Positions 1 to 7,134 are shown, numbered from the stretch's first letter. The stretch is 9,585 nucleotides of DNA from Cyanobacteria bacterium OH_SFB_17 (GCA_023395735.1 JAEWYI010000088.1:1-9585); one strand, 5' to 3'. A program made the numbers and translations. Notes: generated by a model from the sequence alone, not told the origin.

Positions 1-1283
1 GAGGATAAATACTCTGCATAAGGTTCTGTCGGTAAAAACATTTTTTTGTTTTCATCATAGTCTGAATATAATACCCTATCAGCATTATAGTACTTTCCGA
101 TACTTTTTACAAAAAGAGATTTTATTAATGTTTTGTCAAACGTGCTTCTTAAAATTTCAACTATTTTTCTATTAAATTTTTCTCTTTCTGCCAATTTTTT
201 TGTTTCTTCAAAAAGTTTTGCTTGATGAAGTGCAACAGCAATTTGTCCACCGACAAGATTTACTATATCTATTTCATTTTTCGTAAGCTCATAGTTTTGA
301 TTTACATAATGAATGACCAAACTACCTAGATATTCATTTAAATATGTAATTGGATAAATAAAAGCAGAAGTTATATTATAATTTTTAGTCGCTTCGTTTT
401 CTTTTGCGAATTTTTCATGGTTCATATCGACTAATTCTGAATCAACTTTAATGGTGCCTTCGTTGAAAACAAGTGTTTTACCCAGTTTGAATTCCTCAAT
501 CATTGTTGGAATTTCTTCTTTTAAATCTATGCCATCATAACTTTTAATTTTATCGGATGACCTATATTCTCCATGCACTGGGGAAAATGTATCGTTATCT
601 TTATCATATTCTATTAAAAAGCATCTGTCTGCGTTCAGCGTTTTTCCAAGGATATTTACAATTTCTCTTTTGGTTTCATCAACGTTGAGCGTTAATCTAA
701 TTTTTTCTGTAATATCTCTGTAAAGTTGGTCTCTTGCATTTATTCTTTTTAGCATATAGTTTTTATGAGCAATTTCTGATAAAACATTCCCGGCAATAAA
801 TAAAAACTGAGCAAATGATTCCACGCTTTCTATAGGAATTATATTCAATTTTTTAACAGCTTCAATATACTCATCTTCTGGGATTCCAAGTTCTCTTGCA
901 ACTTTTCTGAAATGCTCTTCGTCTGGTGGATCTGAGAGAATTTGTCCTCCAAGGATTGAGGCGATGTGCCTTCCGTTTACTATAATCGGAACTGCAAAAT
1001 CAGTTAGGCCAGTGTGGCAGGTATAAATTACAGGCTCTTTTTTTTCTGCCGCAGCTTTACCCATCTCAATGTCGCACATGTTGCATCGTTCATAGCCGAG
1101 TTTTGAATTTCTAGTATATTTATAGCAAAAATCTGTAAAATTGCTGGGTTCTGTAATCGGTCCATCATCATCGACGATTATGCTTGCAATATTTATTGCT
1201 TTTGCATATCGGTCTTGAAAATTTTGTAAAAATTCTACATCAATCATGTCTGTTAATTTTAGTGTAGAATTTTGATGAAACAT
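1..1283 (-). CDS. PocR-domain and tandem GAF sensory protein (partial, C-terminus off left edge)
   Basis: An uninterrupted frame of 427 codons runs from an ATG at 1283 off the left edge, so the output domain is not visible. Residues about 12-180 look like a PocR ligand-sensing domain: cysteines at 53, 67, 70 and 89, then CHTGLTDFAVPI and ILGGQIL, typical of that family. Residues about 185-355 read as a GAF domain, and a second GAF begins near 368 (the NADRCFL and NADRVLY stretches mark the repeat). A charged helical linker joins them. No signal peptide or membrane segment is visible, so it is probably cytoplasmic. GGAG five bases before the ATG supports the start. PocR-GAF proteins usually end in a histidine kinase, GGDEF, HD-GYP or DNA-binding domain; which one applies here is unknown. 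It follows the aspartase-like gene by 92 bases, in the same direction. The domain call is firm; the ligand is unknown. Confidence 0.85.
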   Translation of the reverse strand, partial: MFHQNSTLKLTDMIDVEFLQNFQDRYAKAINIASIIVDDDGPITEPSNFTDFCYKYTRNSKLGYERCNMCDIEMGKAAAEKKEPVIYTCHTGLTDFAVPIIVNGRHIASILGGQILSDPPDEEHFRKVARELGIPEDEYIEAVKKLNIIPIESVESFAQFLFIAGNVLSEIAHKNYMLKRINARDQLYRDITEKIRLTLNVDETKREIVNILGKTLNADRCFLIEYDKDNDTFSPVHGEYRSSDKIKSYDGIDLKEEIPTMIEEFKLGKTLVFNEGTIKVDSELVDMNHEKFAKENEATKNYNITSAFIYPITYLNEYLGSLVIHYVNQNYELTKNEIDIVNLVGGQIAVALHQAKLFEETKKLAEREKFNRKIVEILRSTFDKTLIKSLFVKSIGKYYNADRVLYSDYDENKKMFLPTEPYAEYLS

Positions 1284-1317
1284 TATCTCTCCAATTTATA
1301 ATACGGCAACCTATCCA

Positions 1318-1336
1318 TTTGAATTTTAAATTCAAA
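1318..1336. promoter_or_regulatory. Perfect inverted repeat upstream of the PocR gene (possible operator)
   Basis: Nine-base arms TTTGAATTT and AAATTCAAA flank a single central base. The repeat ends 34 bases before the ATG of the PocR gene (1283), in the only intergenic space between it and the aspartase-like gene. On the minus strand TATTAT at 1303-1298 could serve as a -10, with the repeat over the -35 region, but no good -35 hexamer is present. This fits an operator, possibly autoregulatory. The arms are AT-rich, so chance cannot be excluded. Confidence 0.35.
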
Positions 1337-1349
1337 CATAAATAAATAT

Positions 1350-1368
1350 AACCCCCAAGTTGGGAATT
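1350..1368 (-). terminator. Possible weak terminator after the aspartase-like gene
   Basis: Eight bases past the stop of the aspartase-like gene, the minus strand can form a hairpin with arms AATTCCC and GGGGGTT (two G-U pairs) around a five-base loop. A U-rich but interrupted tract (TATATTTATTT) follows. This could partly separate the his-hyd operon from the PocR gene. The stem is short and the U-run imperfect, so read-through is likely. Confidence 0.3.
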
Positions 1369-1375
1369 GGAAAAT

Positions 1376-2737
1376 TTATAAACCAAGAATTGATTCAGCA
1401 GAAATTAAGTATTCAAATTCGTCTTCTGAGAGCAAATTGTTGCTTAGAATATAATCTTTTGCTGTAATGTTTTCTTCTGAAATTTTTTCTGCAAATTCAC
1501 AAAGTTTTTCGTAATCAAATTTAGGAAGAAGTGCAGTCAAAATAGCTGTACTAGAGCTAAGCTTTTCTTTTAACTTAGTTGTGTTGGCTTTAATTTCTAA
1601 GATACATTTTTCTGCGAAAATTGTATTTGCGTTAATAAGCAAATCAAGACTTTCTAATAAAGAAAAAGCAATAAGCGGCATATTGTGATTCAATTCCAAT
1701 TGCCCAAGTGCTGTTGCTTGACTTATTATAGTATCATTTCCAAGAATTTTTAATCCGATTTGAGCTACCATTTCACATATTACGGGGTTTACTTTTCCAG
1801 GCATAATTGAAGAACCTGCCTGCACCGGTTTTAGGTGAATTTCTTCAAGCAAAGACATTAGCCTTAAATCGTTGCCGATTTTAATTAAATTTGTTGCATG
1901 AGCTTTTAAAATGCCTGATACTTCGCTAAAAACATCTGTATTTTGTGTATTTTCAACAAGGTTTTCTGCTCTTGCAAGACCAATTCCGGTTAAATCTCTG
2001 AGGTTTTCTATAACTTGAAAAATATATTTTTTGGGCGCACCTAAGCCCGTCCCGATAGCGGTTCCGCCTATATTTACAACCCTAAGTCGTTCTTCGCATT
2101 TATAAATTCTCCATCTATCTCTGCCGATGGCCTCAGCGTACGAAGAAAATTCTTTTCCTAGAGTTGTTAAAACAGCCTCAGTAAGCTCAGTTCTTCCAAT
2201 TTTTACGATAGCCGAAAATTCTTGCTCTTTTTTTTCAAAAGCTTCTTGTAGTTTAATTACTGACTTTTCAAGTGTTCTAAATTTATTAATAGCCGCAATT
2301 TTGACAGCGGTCGGAAACGTATCATTTGTCGATTGAAATTTGTTAACATCATTGAGAGGGGAAATCTTTTTGTAATCCCCTTTTTCTTCTCCCATAATTT
2401 CAAGCGCTCTGTTTGCAATTACTTCATTTACATTCATATTCAAAGAGGTCCCTGCACCACCTTGAAGCGCATCCACCTTTATAAATTCTGAAAGAATCCC
2501 TAAAGAAAGCTCTTTTGCAGCAGCTTGAATGGCCGCCCATTTTTCGTTTTCGCTTTTTTCTATTGCTGAAATAGTTTTGGCACAAGCCAATTTTACTTGT
2601 CCGTAGGCTTTTATTAGGTCTTTATTGACTTTGTATCCTGAAACGGCAAAATTTTCCATTGCTCTTTGAGTATGAATTCCATAATAAGAATCCTTAGAAA
2701 TATCTATTTCACCTAACAAATCGTGTTCTTTTCTCAT
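1376..2737 (-). CDS. aspA: Aspartate ammonia-lyase family protein (hydF-linked)
   Basis: A member of the aspartase/fumarase superfamily, 453 residues (E. coli AspA has 478). Aspartases convert aspartate to fumarate and ammonia in the cytoplasm. The superfamily signature GSSIMPGKVN is at 308-317 with its lysine and asparagine intact; GGAGTSLNMN (93-102), STND (136-139) and GGTAIGTG (224-231) match other conserved blocks. Two features are odd. The GRT(H/Q)LQDA block reads GRTELTEA (181-188), so the usual His or Gln is Glu184. The SGPRAG-type loop normally before the signature is absent: LRLMS (291-295) runs directly into LLEEI. Neither comes from a frameshift. The ATG is nine bases after the hydF stop, and its AAAGG site overlaps that stop, so the two are translationally close. 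Aspartases recur beside hydrogenase maturation genes. Fumarase or another amine lyase is the alternative; no assay can be inferred from sequence. Confidence 0.85.
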   Translation of the reverse strand: MRKEHDLLGEIDISKDSYYGIHTQRAMENFAVSGYKVNKDLIKAYGQVKLACAKTISAIEKSENEKWAAIQAAAKELSLGILSEFIKVDALQGGAGTSLNMNVNEVIANRALEIMGEEKGDYKKISPLNDVNKFQSTNDTFPTAVKIAAINKFRTLEKSVIKLQEAFEKKEQEFSAIVKIGRTELTEAVLTTLGKEFSSYAEAIGRDRWRIYKCEERLRVVNIGGTAIGTGLGAPKKYIFQVIENLRDLTGIGLARAENLVENTQNTDVFSEVSGILKAHATNLIKIGNDLRLMSLLEEIHLKPVQAGSSIMPGKVNPVICEMVAQIGLKILGNDTIISQATALGQLELNHNMPLIAFSLLESLDLLINANTIFAEKCILEIKANTTKLKEKLSSSTAILTALLPKFDYEKLCEFAEKISEENITAKDYILSNNLLSEDEFEYLISAESILGL

Positions 2738-2746
2738 ATTTGGCCT

Positions 2747-3979
2747 TTATTTATTAAATGCTTCATCGTAAATAAGTTTTGCGCCTTCAAAAGGTTCAAG
2801 CGCTCTTTCAAATATGCCTAAAGAATAGGCAATTGTCAATCCGTAATTTGTCATAGGAACGTTGGCATTGTTTGCTTTAAGTATTCTTGAAAGAATTTCT
2901 TTTCTGTTTGTCATACAAGCGCCACAGTGGATTATAAGCGCATAATCTTTTAAATTTTCAGGAAAATCATGGCCTGCAAAATGAACAAATTCAAGCTTTT
3001 TACCTGTATATTGTGTAAGCCATCTAGGAATTTTTACTCTGCCTATGTCATCGCCTATAGCGTGATGTGTACAAGATTCGCATATTAAAACTTTATCACC
3101 TGATTTTAATTTTTCAATTGCGAGCGTTCCTTTAACAAATTCATTCAACTCACCCTTTAATCTTGCAAACAAAATGGAAAATGATGTAAGTTTAATGTTT
3201 TTCGGCACATCAGCAGAAACCTTCAAAAAAGCCTGAGAGTCTGTAATTACAATTTTAGGAGGCGTTTTTAGCCTGTCTAGTGCTTCTTTTAGCTCTCTTT
3301 CTTTAACAATCATAACCATAGAATCATTATCAAGCAAATCTCTTATTGTTTGGACTTGAGGCAAAATCAATCTGCCTTTTGGTGCCTCCAAATCAATAGG
3401 AACAACAAGTATTGCAAGCTCTCCTGCAGGTAGCAAGTCCGCAGCAATTGTTGTGTCTGAAAAGAATTCATCGGGCACATTTTTAATTATAGCTTGTTTT
3501 AACTCATCAATCCCAATATTTTTGAGCGCTGATACAGAAATAATATTTTGCATCTCATCTCTTTGATTTTTTAGAAATTCCGTCAATAATGGCGATAAAT
3601 CTGATTTATTTTTAACTACAATAAAAGGTGTTTTTCTTAAATCAAATTCTTGGACTAGTTTTTCTTCAAAATTATCAAACCCGCGCTCATCTATTACAAT
3701 TATTGCTAAATCAATTCTATCTATCACTTTTTTTGTTTTTTCAACACGCATTTCGCCAAGCGCACCAATATCATCAATCCCTGCAGTATCAACAAAAACA
3801 ACAGGCCCCAATGGCAATAGTTCCATAGATTTTTCAACAGGATCAGTCGTTGTGCCTGCCGTATTAGAGACAATTGAAACATCTTGATTTACAAGTGCAT
3901 TTAAAATGCTCGATTTTCCGACGTTTCTTTTGCCAAAAATTCCGATGTGAACTTTCATTCCTTTAGGTGTATTTTGCAT
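2747..3979 (-). CDS. hydF: [FeFe]-hydrogenase H-cluster maturation GTPase HydF
   Basis: HydF is the GTPase scaffold that receives the products of the radical-SAM enzymes HydE and HydG and passes the two-iron subcluster to the hydrogenase. The 410-residue protein has an N-terminal GTPase domain with P-loop GKRNVGKS (16-23), the switch threonines of GTTTD (42-46), DTAG (64-67) and NKSD (124-127). A middle dimerisation region follows. The C-terminal iron-sulfur domain carries the diagnostic CTH (303-305) and, 45 residues later, HCGAC (351-355), giving the CxH...HCxxC cluster ligands. All key residues are present and the length is normal. The start has AAGGGG upstream; Met8 is a weaker alternative. 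It lies 11 bases after hisB and 9 before the aspartase-like gene. hydE, hydG and the hydrogenase are not in this window. Its presence implies hydrogen metabolism under anaerobic conditions. Confidence 0.97.
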   Translation of the reverse strand: MQNTPKGMKVHIGIFGKRNVGKSSILNALVNQDVSIVSNTAGTTTDPVEKSMELLPLGPVVFVDTAGIDDIGALGEMRVEKTKKVIDRIDLAIIVIDERGFDNFEEKLVQEFDLRKTPFIVVKNKSDLSPLLTEFLKNQRDEMQNIISVSALKNIGIDELKQAIIKNVPDEFFSDTTIAADLLPAGELAILVVPIDLEAPKGRLILPQVQTIRDLLDNDSMVMIVKERELKEALDRLKTPPKIVITDSQAFLKVSADVPKNIKLTSFSILFARLKGELNEFVKGTLAIEKLKSGDKVLICESCTHHAIGDDIGRVKIPRWLTQYTGKKLEFVHFAGHDFPENLKDYALIIHCGACMTNRKEILSRILKANNANVPMTNYGLTIAYSLGIFERALEPFEGAKLIYDEAFNK

Positions 3980-3990
3980 TTTAGCCCCTT

Positions 3991-4572
3991 TTATAATATT
4001 CCTTTTGTAGAAGGAATTGAGTCGCTGTTTTTAGAATCTATTGAGCAAGCAGATTTTAAAGCCCTTGCAAACGATTTAAAGACCGCTTCAATAATATGAT
4101 GTGTATCTGAACCGTCAAGCATTTTTATGTGAATAGTCGACAAGCTGGCTTGCGCAAAACTGGAAAAGAAATGAGGAAGTATGACGGTTTCAAAATCAGC
4201 TGTTTTTTCGTCAGGCACAACAACATCAGTTTTTGAAAAAATTCTTCCGCTTAAATCTATTACAGACATAACGACAGCTTCATCCATAGGTAAAATAAAG
4301 CTTCCGTATCTTGTGATGCCTTTTTTATCACCCAAAGCTTCTTTAAAAGCCTCACCCAATGTGATTGCCACGTCTTCAACTACGTGGTGATTGTCTTTAT
4401 CAATAGAGTTTACATCAATTTTTAAATCAAAATTTCCGTGTGCCGCAAATTGTTCTAACATGTGGGTGAAAAATTTTATAGGTGTTTTAATTTCTCTTTT
4501 TCCTGTTCCATTAATATTCAATTCAACGAAAATTTCTGTTTCATTGGTTTTTCTTGTCTTTGTACTTTTCAT
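3991..4572 (-). CDS. hisB: Imidazoleglycerol-phosphate dehydratase HisB
   Basis: This enzyme dehydrates imidazoleglycerol phosphate to imidazole acetol phosphate in histidine synthesis, using manganese in a large homo-oligomer. At 193 residues it is the monofunctional form, without the N-terminal phosphatase found in E. coli HisB. Metal and catalytic motifs are intact: HMLEQFAAHG (37-46), DNHHVVED (60-67), GDKKGITRYGS (81-91), DTHHIIEA (156-163) and the C-terminal PSTKG (187-191). Position 36 is Thr, where many homologues have Asp before HML, a minor substitution. GAGG six bases before the ATG supports the start. It follows the HisC-HAD gene by 28 bases, so its product is the direct substrate of the upstream enzyme. 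The phosphatase activity that E. coli carries on HisB appears here to have moved to HisC. Confidence 0.97.
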   Translation of the reverse strand: MKSTKTRKTNETEIFVELNINGTGKREIKTPIKFFTHMLEQFAAHGNFDLKIDVNSIDKDNHHVVEDVAITLGEAFKEALGDKKGITRYGSFILPMDEAVVMSVIDLSGRIFSKTDVVVPDEKTADFETVILPHFFSSFAQASLSTIHIKMLDGSDTHHIIEAVFKSFARALKSACSIDSKNSDSIPSTKGIL

Positions 4573-4600
4573 CTTTTACCTCGTTTATGTTAATAATATT

Positions 4601-6331
4601 TTATTTGTTTAGGCATACTTGATTATCTTTGCAAATTTGGTTTTTCTCTAAAAAAGAAGGCAAGTCCATTGCTTTTTCCAACACGGTTATTGCATCTTTT
4701 GATTTTAAAACTTCGTTTAGCTCATTTGATTTGTCTTGCGGCGGTAAAATCCCAACGCCGATGACTTTTGCATTTTTTGCGCAAATCATATCGTCCACTG
4801 TGTCGCCAAGATAAATAATTTCTTTTGAAATTATTTTTTCTTTTAATATTTCAATACCTCGAATATCAGGTTTTTGATGGTCAAGCCCAACGTCTTTCAT
4901 TGTGATTATTGGATAAAAGTAGTCTTTTATCTCGTATTTATTTAGAGTAAATTCGGCTTCCTCCGGAAGCCTTCCTGTAAAAATTGCCAAATTATAATTT
5001 TTACAAAGATTATCAAGAAAATCTTTTGTTATTAAAATTTCTTCAACATCTGCAAGTTTTGAGTAGTGGGTTTGAAAATTTTCAACTATTTTGTCATATT
5101 CAATTTCAAAGCCGTATTTTTTAAGCAGATAATTGGTTAAATCCCAATCATTGTTGAGTCCGCCTATTTTTTTTGCATCACAAATTTCATCTGGTGATAT
5201 TTCTTTTCCGCTAAAATGATTGAAAGTTTTTTGTACAGCTACTCTGTAGGATTTTGAGGCATCAACTATAACGCCATCCATGTCAAATACAATTGTGGGT
5301 TTTACGTCAAGCGCGTTCATAATTTTTTCAACATTTTCGCTTTTAGGGATTGTTATTCTAAAGCAATTTTTTAGACCTTCATCTGAAAATCTTCTTACTT
5401 TAATTTTGTTATCCAACAATTTTTTGTATACAAAATCAGCCTTTTGTTTGAAATCTACAAACAAAAAGTTTGTTTGTGAATCATAAACGTCTGCGCCAAG
5501 CTTTGAAAATAAATCAGCTAATTTGTTTTTAGAAATTTCTATTTCATTTTTAACATTTTTAAAATAATCAAAATCTGACAAAGCCGCAACACCTGCTTTT
5601 ACAGTTATTGAAGAAACATTATAAGGGCTCAAATATTTTCTGAGCTGCAATATGTTTTCGCTATCAGAGATAATATATCCGAGCCTCAATCCTGCAAGTG
5701 CAAAGTCTTTAGAAAATGAACGAACAATGAAAATATTCTGGTGAGATTTAATATAGTCAACGTTTGTTATTCCTGAGTAATTTCCGTATGTTTCGTCTAT
5801 CAAAATAGGTTTGTTTTCTGCTTTTTGAACGATTTTATCTATAACATTTTTTTCTATGATTTCACCGGTAGGCGAATTTGGCGTAGTAAGATGAATAAAA
5901 TCCGCTTTGTCGATTTCATTAATAAATTCCTCTATAGGAAAAACCCACTTATCCTTGTATGAGATTTCTGTATAATTTAGGCCGTTAATTTTTGAGTAAA
6001 TTTTTGGCATAACAAATGAAGGCGTTACAGTTAAAACTGTTTCATTAATTTCAATAAACGTACTTAAGATTGCACTAATCGCTTCATCTGCACCTGCTGT
6101 TAGAATTATATTATCAATCGAAACGTTATGAATTTCTGATAATTTTTCTAATAATTCACCATAAAACGGGTAAAACTTTATATCTTCTGCCGAAATCTGT
6201 TTTATAGCATCCAAAACTTTTGTAGACGGTCCAAAATCACTTTCATTACTGTCCAGTTTAAGGAAACCTTCTTCGTCAAAAAGTGGCGTTTGGTATGCTG
6301 TAATATTTTTTATCGTGTTTTTTACTTTCAT
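4601..6331 (-). CDS. hisC: Histidinol-phosphate aminotransferase fused to a HAD phosphatase
   Basis: A 576-residue two-domain protein. Residues 1-344 are a fold-type I aminotransferase of the HisC type: LDSNES..FGPS (26-36), TPNSPTG (150-156), IDETY (178-182), the PLP lysine in SFSKD (Lys208), LRLGY (215-219) and the substrate-binding arginine in CFRIT (Arg325). Residues 345-576 are a haloacid dehalogenase hydrolase: DMDG nucleophile motif (350-353), TGR (452-454), HQKPD (485-489) and GDTVDD (509-514), with a cap of about 95 residues between motifs I and II, hence subfamily I. No stop or frameshift lies at the junction (near 5296). With hisB directly downstream, the HAD half is most simply histidinol-phosphate phosphatase, so one chain would do two consecutive steps, imidazole acetol phosphate to histidinol. 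The phosphatase assignment is inference; it could act on another phosphorylated metabolite. No in-frame start exists upstream before a stop. Confidence 0.93.
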   Translation of the reverse strand: MKVKNTIKNITAYQTPLFDEEGFLKLDSNESDFGPSTKVLDAIKQISAEDIKFYPFYGELLEKLSEIHNVSIDNIILTAGADEAISAILSTFIEINETVLTVTPSFVMPKIYSKINGLNYTEISYKDKWVFPIEEFINEIDKADFIHLTTPNSPTGEIIEKNVIDKIVQKAENKPILIDETYGNYSGITNVDYIKSHQNIFIVRSFSKDFALAGLRLGYIISDSENILQLRKYLSPYNVSSITVKAGVAALSDFDYFKNVKNEIEISKNKLADLFSKLGADVYDSQTNFLFVDFKQKADFVYKKLLDNKIKVRRFSDEGLKNCFRITIPKSENVEKIMNALDVKPTIVFDMDGVIVDASKSYRVAVQKTFNHFSGKEISPDEICDAKKIGGLNNDWDLTNYLLKKYGFEIEYDKIVENFQTHYSKLADVEEILITKDFLDNLCKNYNLAIFTGRLPEEAEFTLNKYEIKDYFYPIITMKDVGLDHQKPDIRGIEILKEKIISKEIIYLGDTVDDMICAKNAKVIGVGILPPQDKSNELNEVLKSKDAITVLEKAMDLPSFLEKNQICKDNQVCLNK

Positions 6332-6337
6332 ACCTAA

Positions 6338-6367
6338 ATTATACTATAAAAAAGGATATATCAGCAA
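6338..6367 (-). promoter_or_regulatory. Candidate promoter of the his-hyd operon
   Basis: On the minus strand a consensus TATAAT (6343-6338) is preceded 18 bases upstream by TTGCTG (6367-6362), a partial -35. It lies in the 42-base gap between the FKG gene and hisC. The -10 ends only six bases before the hisC ATG, so initiation at the usual distance would begin at or next to the ATG, giving a leaderless or near-leaderless mRNA. There is no good Shine-Dalgarno site before this ATG, only TAGGT, unlike every neighbouring gene. The match may be chance in AT-rich DNA. Confidence 0.5.
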
Positions 6368-6373
6368 AAGCCT

Positions 6374-7042
6374 TTACTTTTTGGATTTTTCTTTTCTTAA
6401 TGCAGGTGAACGCGCAATTTCGTCCCATTTGTTATTTACAGTATCAGCAAAATATCTTTCGACTTTGCCCTTTTCTCTGTTGTAATTTGCATCAATATTA
6501 AGTTCTTTTTGTGTGTATTTTTCCAACTGACTTTTGCAGTTGTTTTTTCCTTGAACACTTACGTTGTTGTGAGCTCTTGTTAAATCTTTTATTGTTATTT
6601 TTATTCTGCGCTCAATTTTTGAGATGTTTTTGCTTCTTTCTTTTGCAACTGGATGTGTCGCAGCTTGCTTGATAGAATCTTTATATGCGTTAATCATATC
6701 GAAAGCTTTTTTTATATATGTTGCAAATCGCATTGGAGAATCTTTTGTTATTAATTCAGGATCGGCAGTAGTTAGAGCCTTTGCGTTAATTTGATTGTGC
6801 ATTGGCGCTGACAAAACGATGCCTGCTGTCTCATTCAATTTTGCACTAGGAAAATATTCAGATAGAAGCTTAATCTTAATAGAGCTTGCATCAAGTTGCT
6901 TGATTTCTCTTTTCTTGATTCCGTAAGATTTATTTAAAATCGTTCTTACATCCCCTCGGTTTAAGACTTCTTTTGCTTGTCTTGAAAATCCTTTAAAAGT
7001 TGTACTACTATTTTTACTTGAATCTATTTTTGCAATTTGCAT
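6374..7042 (-). CDS. Hypothetical basic protein with N-terminal FKG motif
   Basis: I do not recognise a family for this 222-residue protein. It is rich in Lys and Arg, has no signal peptide or membrane segment, and contains a single cysteine (Cys169). After a short polar N-terminus (residues 1-15, rich in Ser, Asn and Lys) comes FKGF (16-19), then amphipathic helical stretches, notably around 105-160 with a very basic KERSKNISKIERRIK segment (134-148). It ends in a charged tail (residues 212-222). Proteins with a disordered start and an FKG-type motif are, to my recollection, frequent among lineage-specific genes of Gastranaerophilales-like bacteria. GGAG six bases before the ATG supports the start. 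It lies 42 bases upstream of hisC in the same direction and faces yidC divergently. Nothing ties it to histidine or hydrogenase functions. Confidence 0.7.
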   Translation of the reverse strand: MQIAKIDSSKNSSTTFKGFSRQAKEVLNRGDVRTILNKSYGIKKREIKQLDASSIKIKLLSEYFPSAKLNETAGIVLSAPMHNQINAKALTTADPELITKDSPMRFATYIKKAFDMINAYKDSIKQAATHPVAKERSKNISKIERRIKITIKDLTRAHNNVSVQGKNNCKSQLEKYTQKELNIDANYNREKGKVERYFADTVNNKWDEIARSPALRKEKSKK

Positions 7043-7065
7043 ACCCTACTCCAACAATCTATCAA

Positions 7066-7134
7066 CTTTGTTACCATGGTAGCAGAAAAATTTTCCGGCT
7101 TGTGTAAAACCTTTGTAATCTTTACACTTTGTAA
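7066..7134. repeat. Cluster of CTTTGTAA repeats and small palindromes in the divergent region
   Basis: CTTTGTAA occurs at 7111-7118 and 7127-7134, 16 bases apart, and a variant CTTTGTTA at 7066-7073. The second copy overlaps an inverted repeat, TTACA (7122-7126) and TGTAA (7130-7134). TGTAAA at 7103-7108 is the complement of TTTACA at 7121-7126. A ten-base palindrome TACCATGGTA lies at 7072-7081. Together these sit between the FKG gene and yidC, where a regulator of either could bind. No known operator is recognised. Confidence 0.35.

Noticed and set aside
2127..2336. Open frame on the plus strand opposite the aspartase-like gene
   Set aside because: It lies wholly inside a well-supported conserved gene on the other strand and has no recognisable product.
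5290..5300. Possible sequencing frameshift joining separate hisC and HAD genes
   Set aside because: The frame is continuous, both halves keep complete motif sets, and no stop or ribosome-binding site for a separate HAD start is apparent at the junction.
6348..6375. Possible terminator between the FKG gene and hisC on the minus strand (AAAGG and CCTTT with a T-run)
   Set aside because: The stem is only five bases with a 15-base loop and overlaps the FKG gene stop, too weak to call a terminator.
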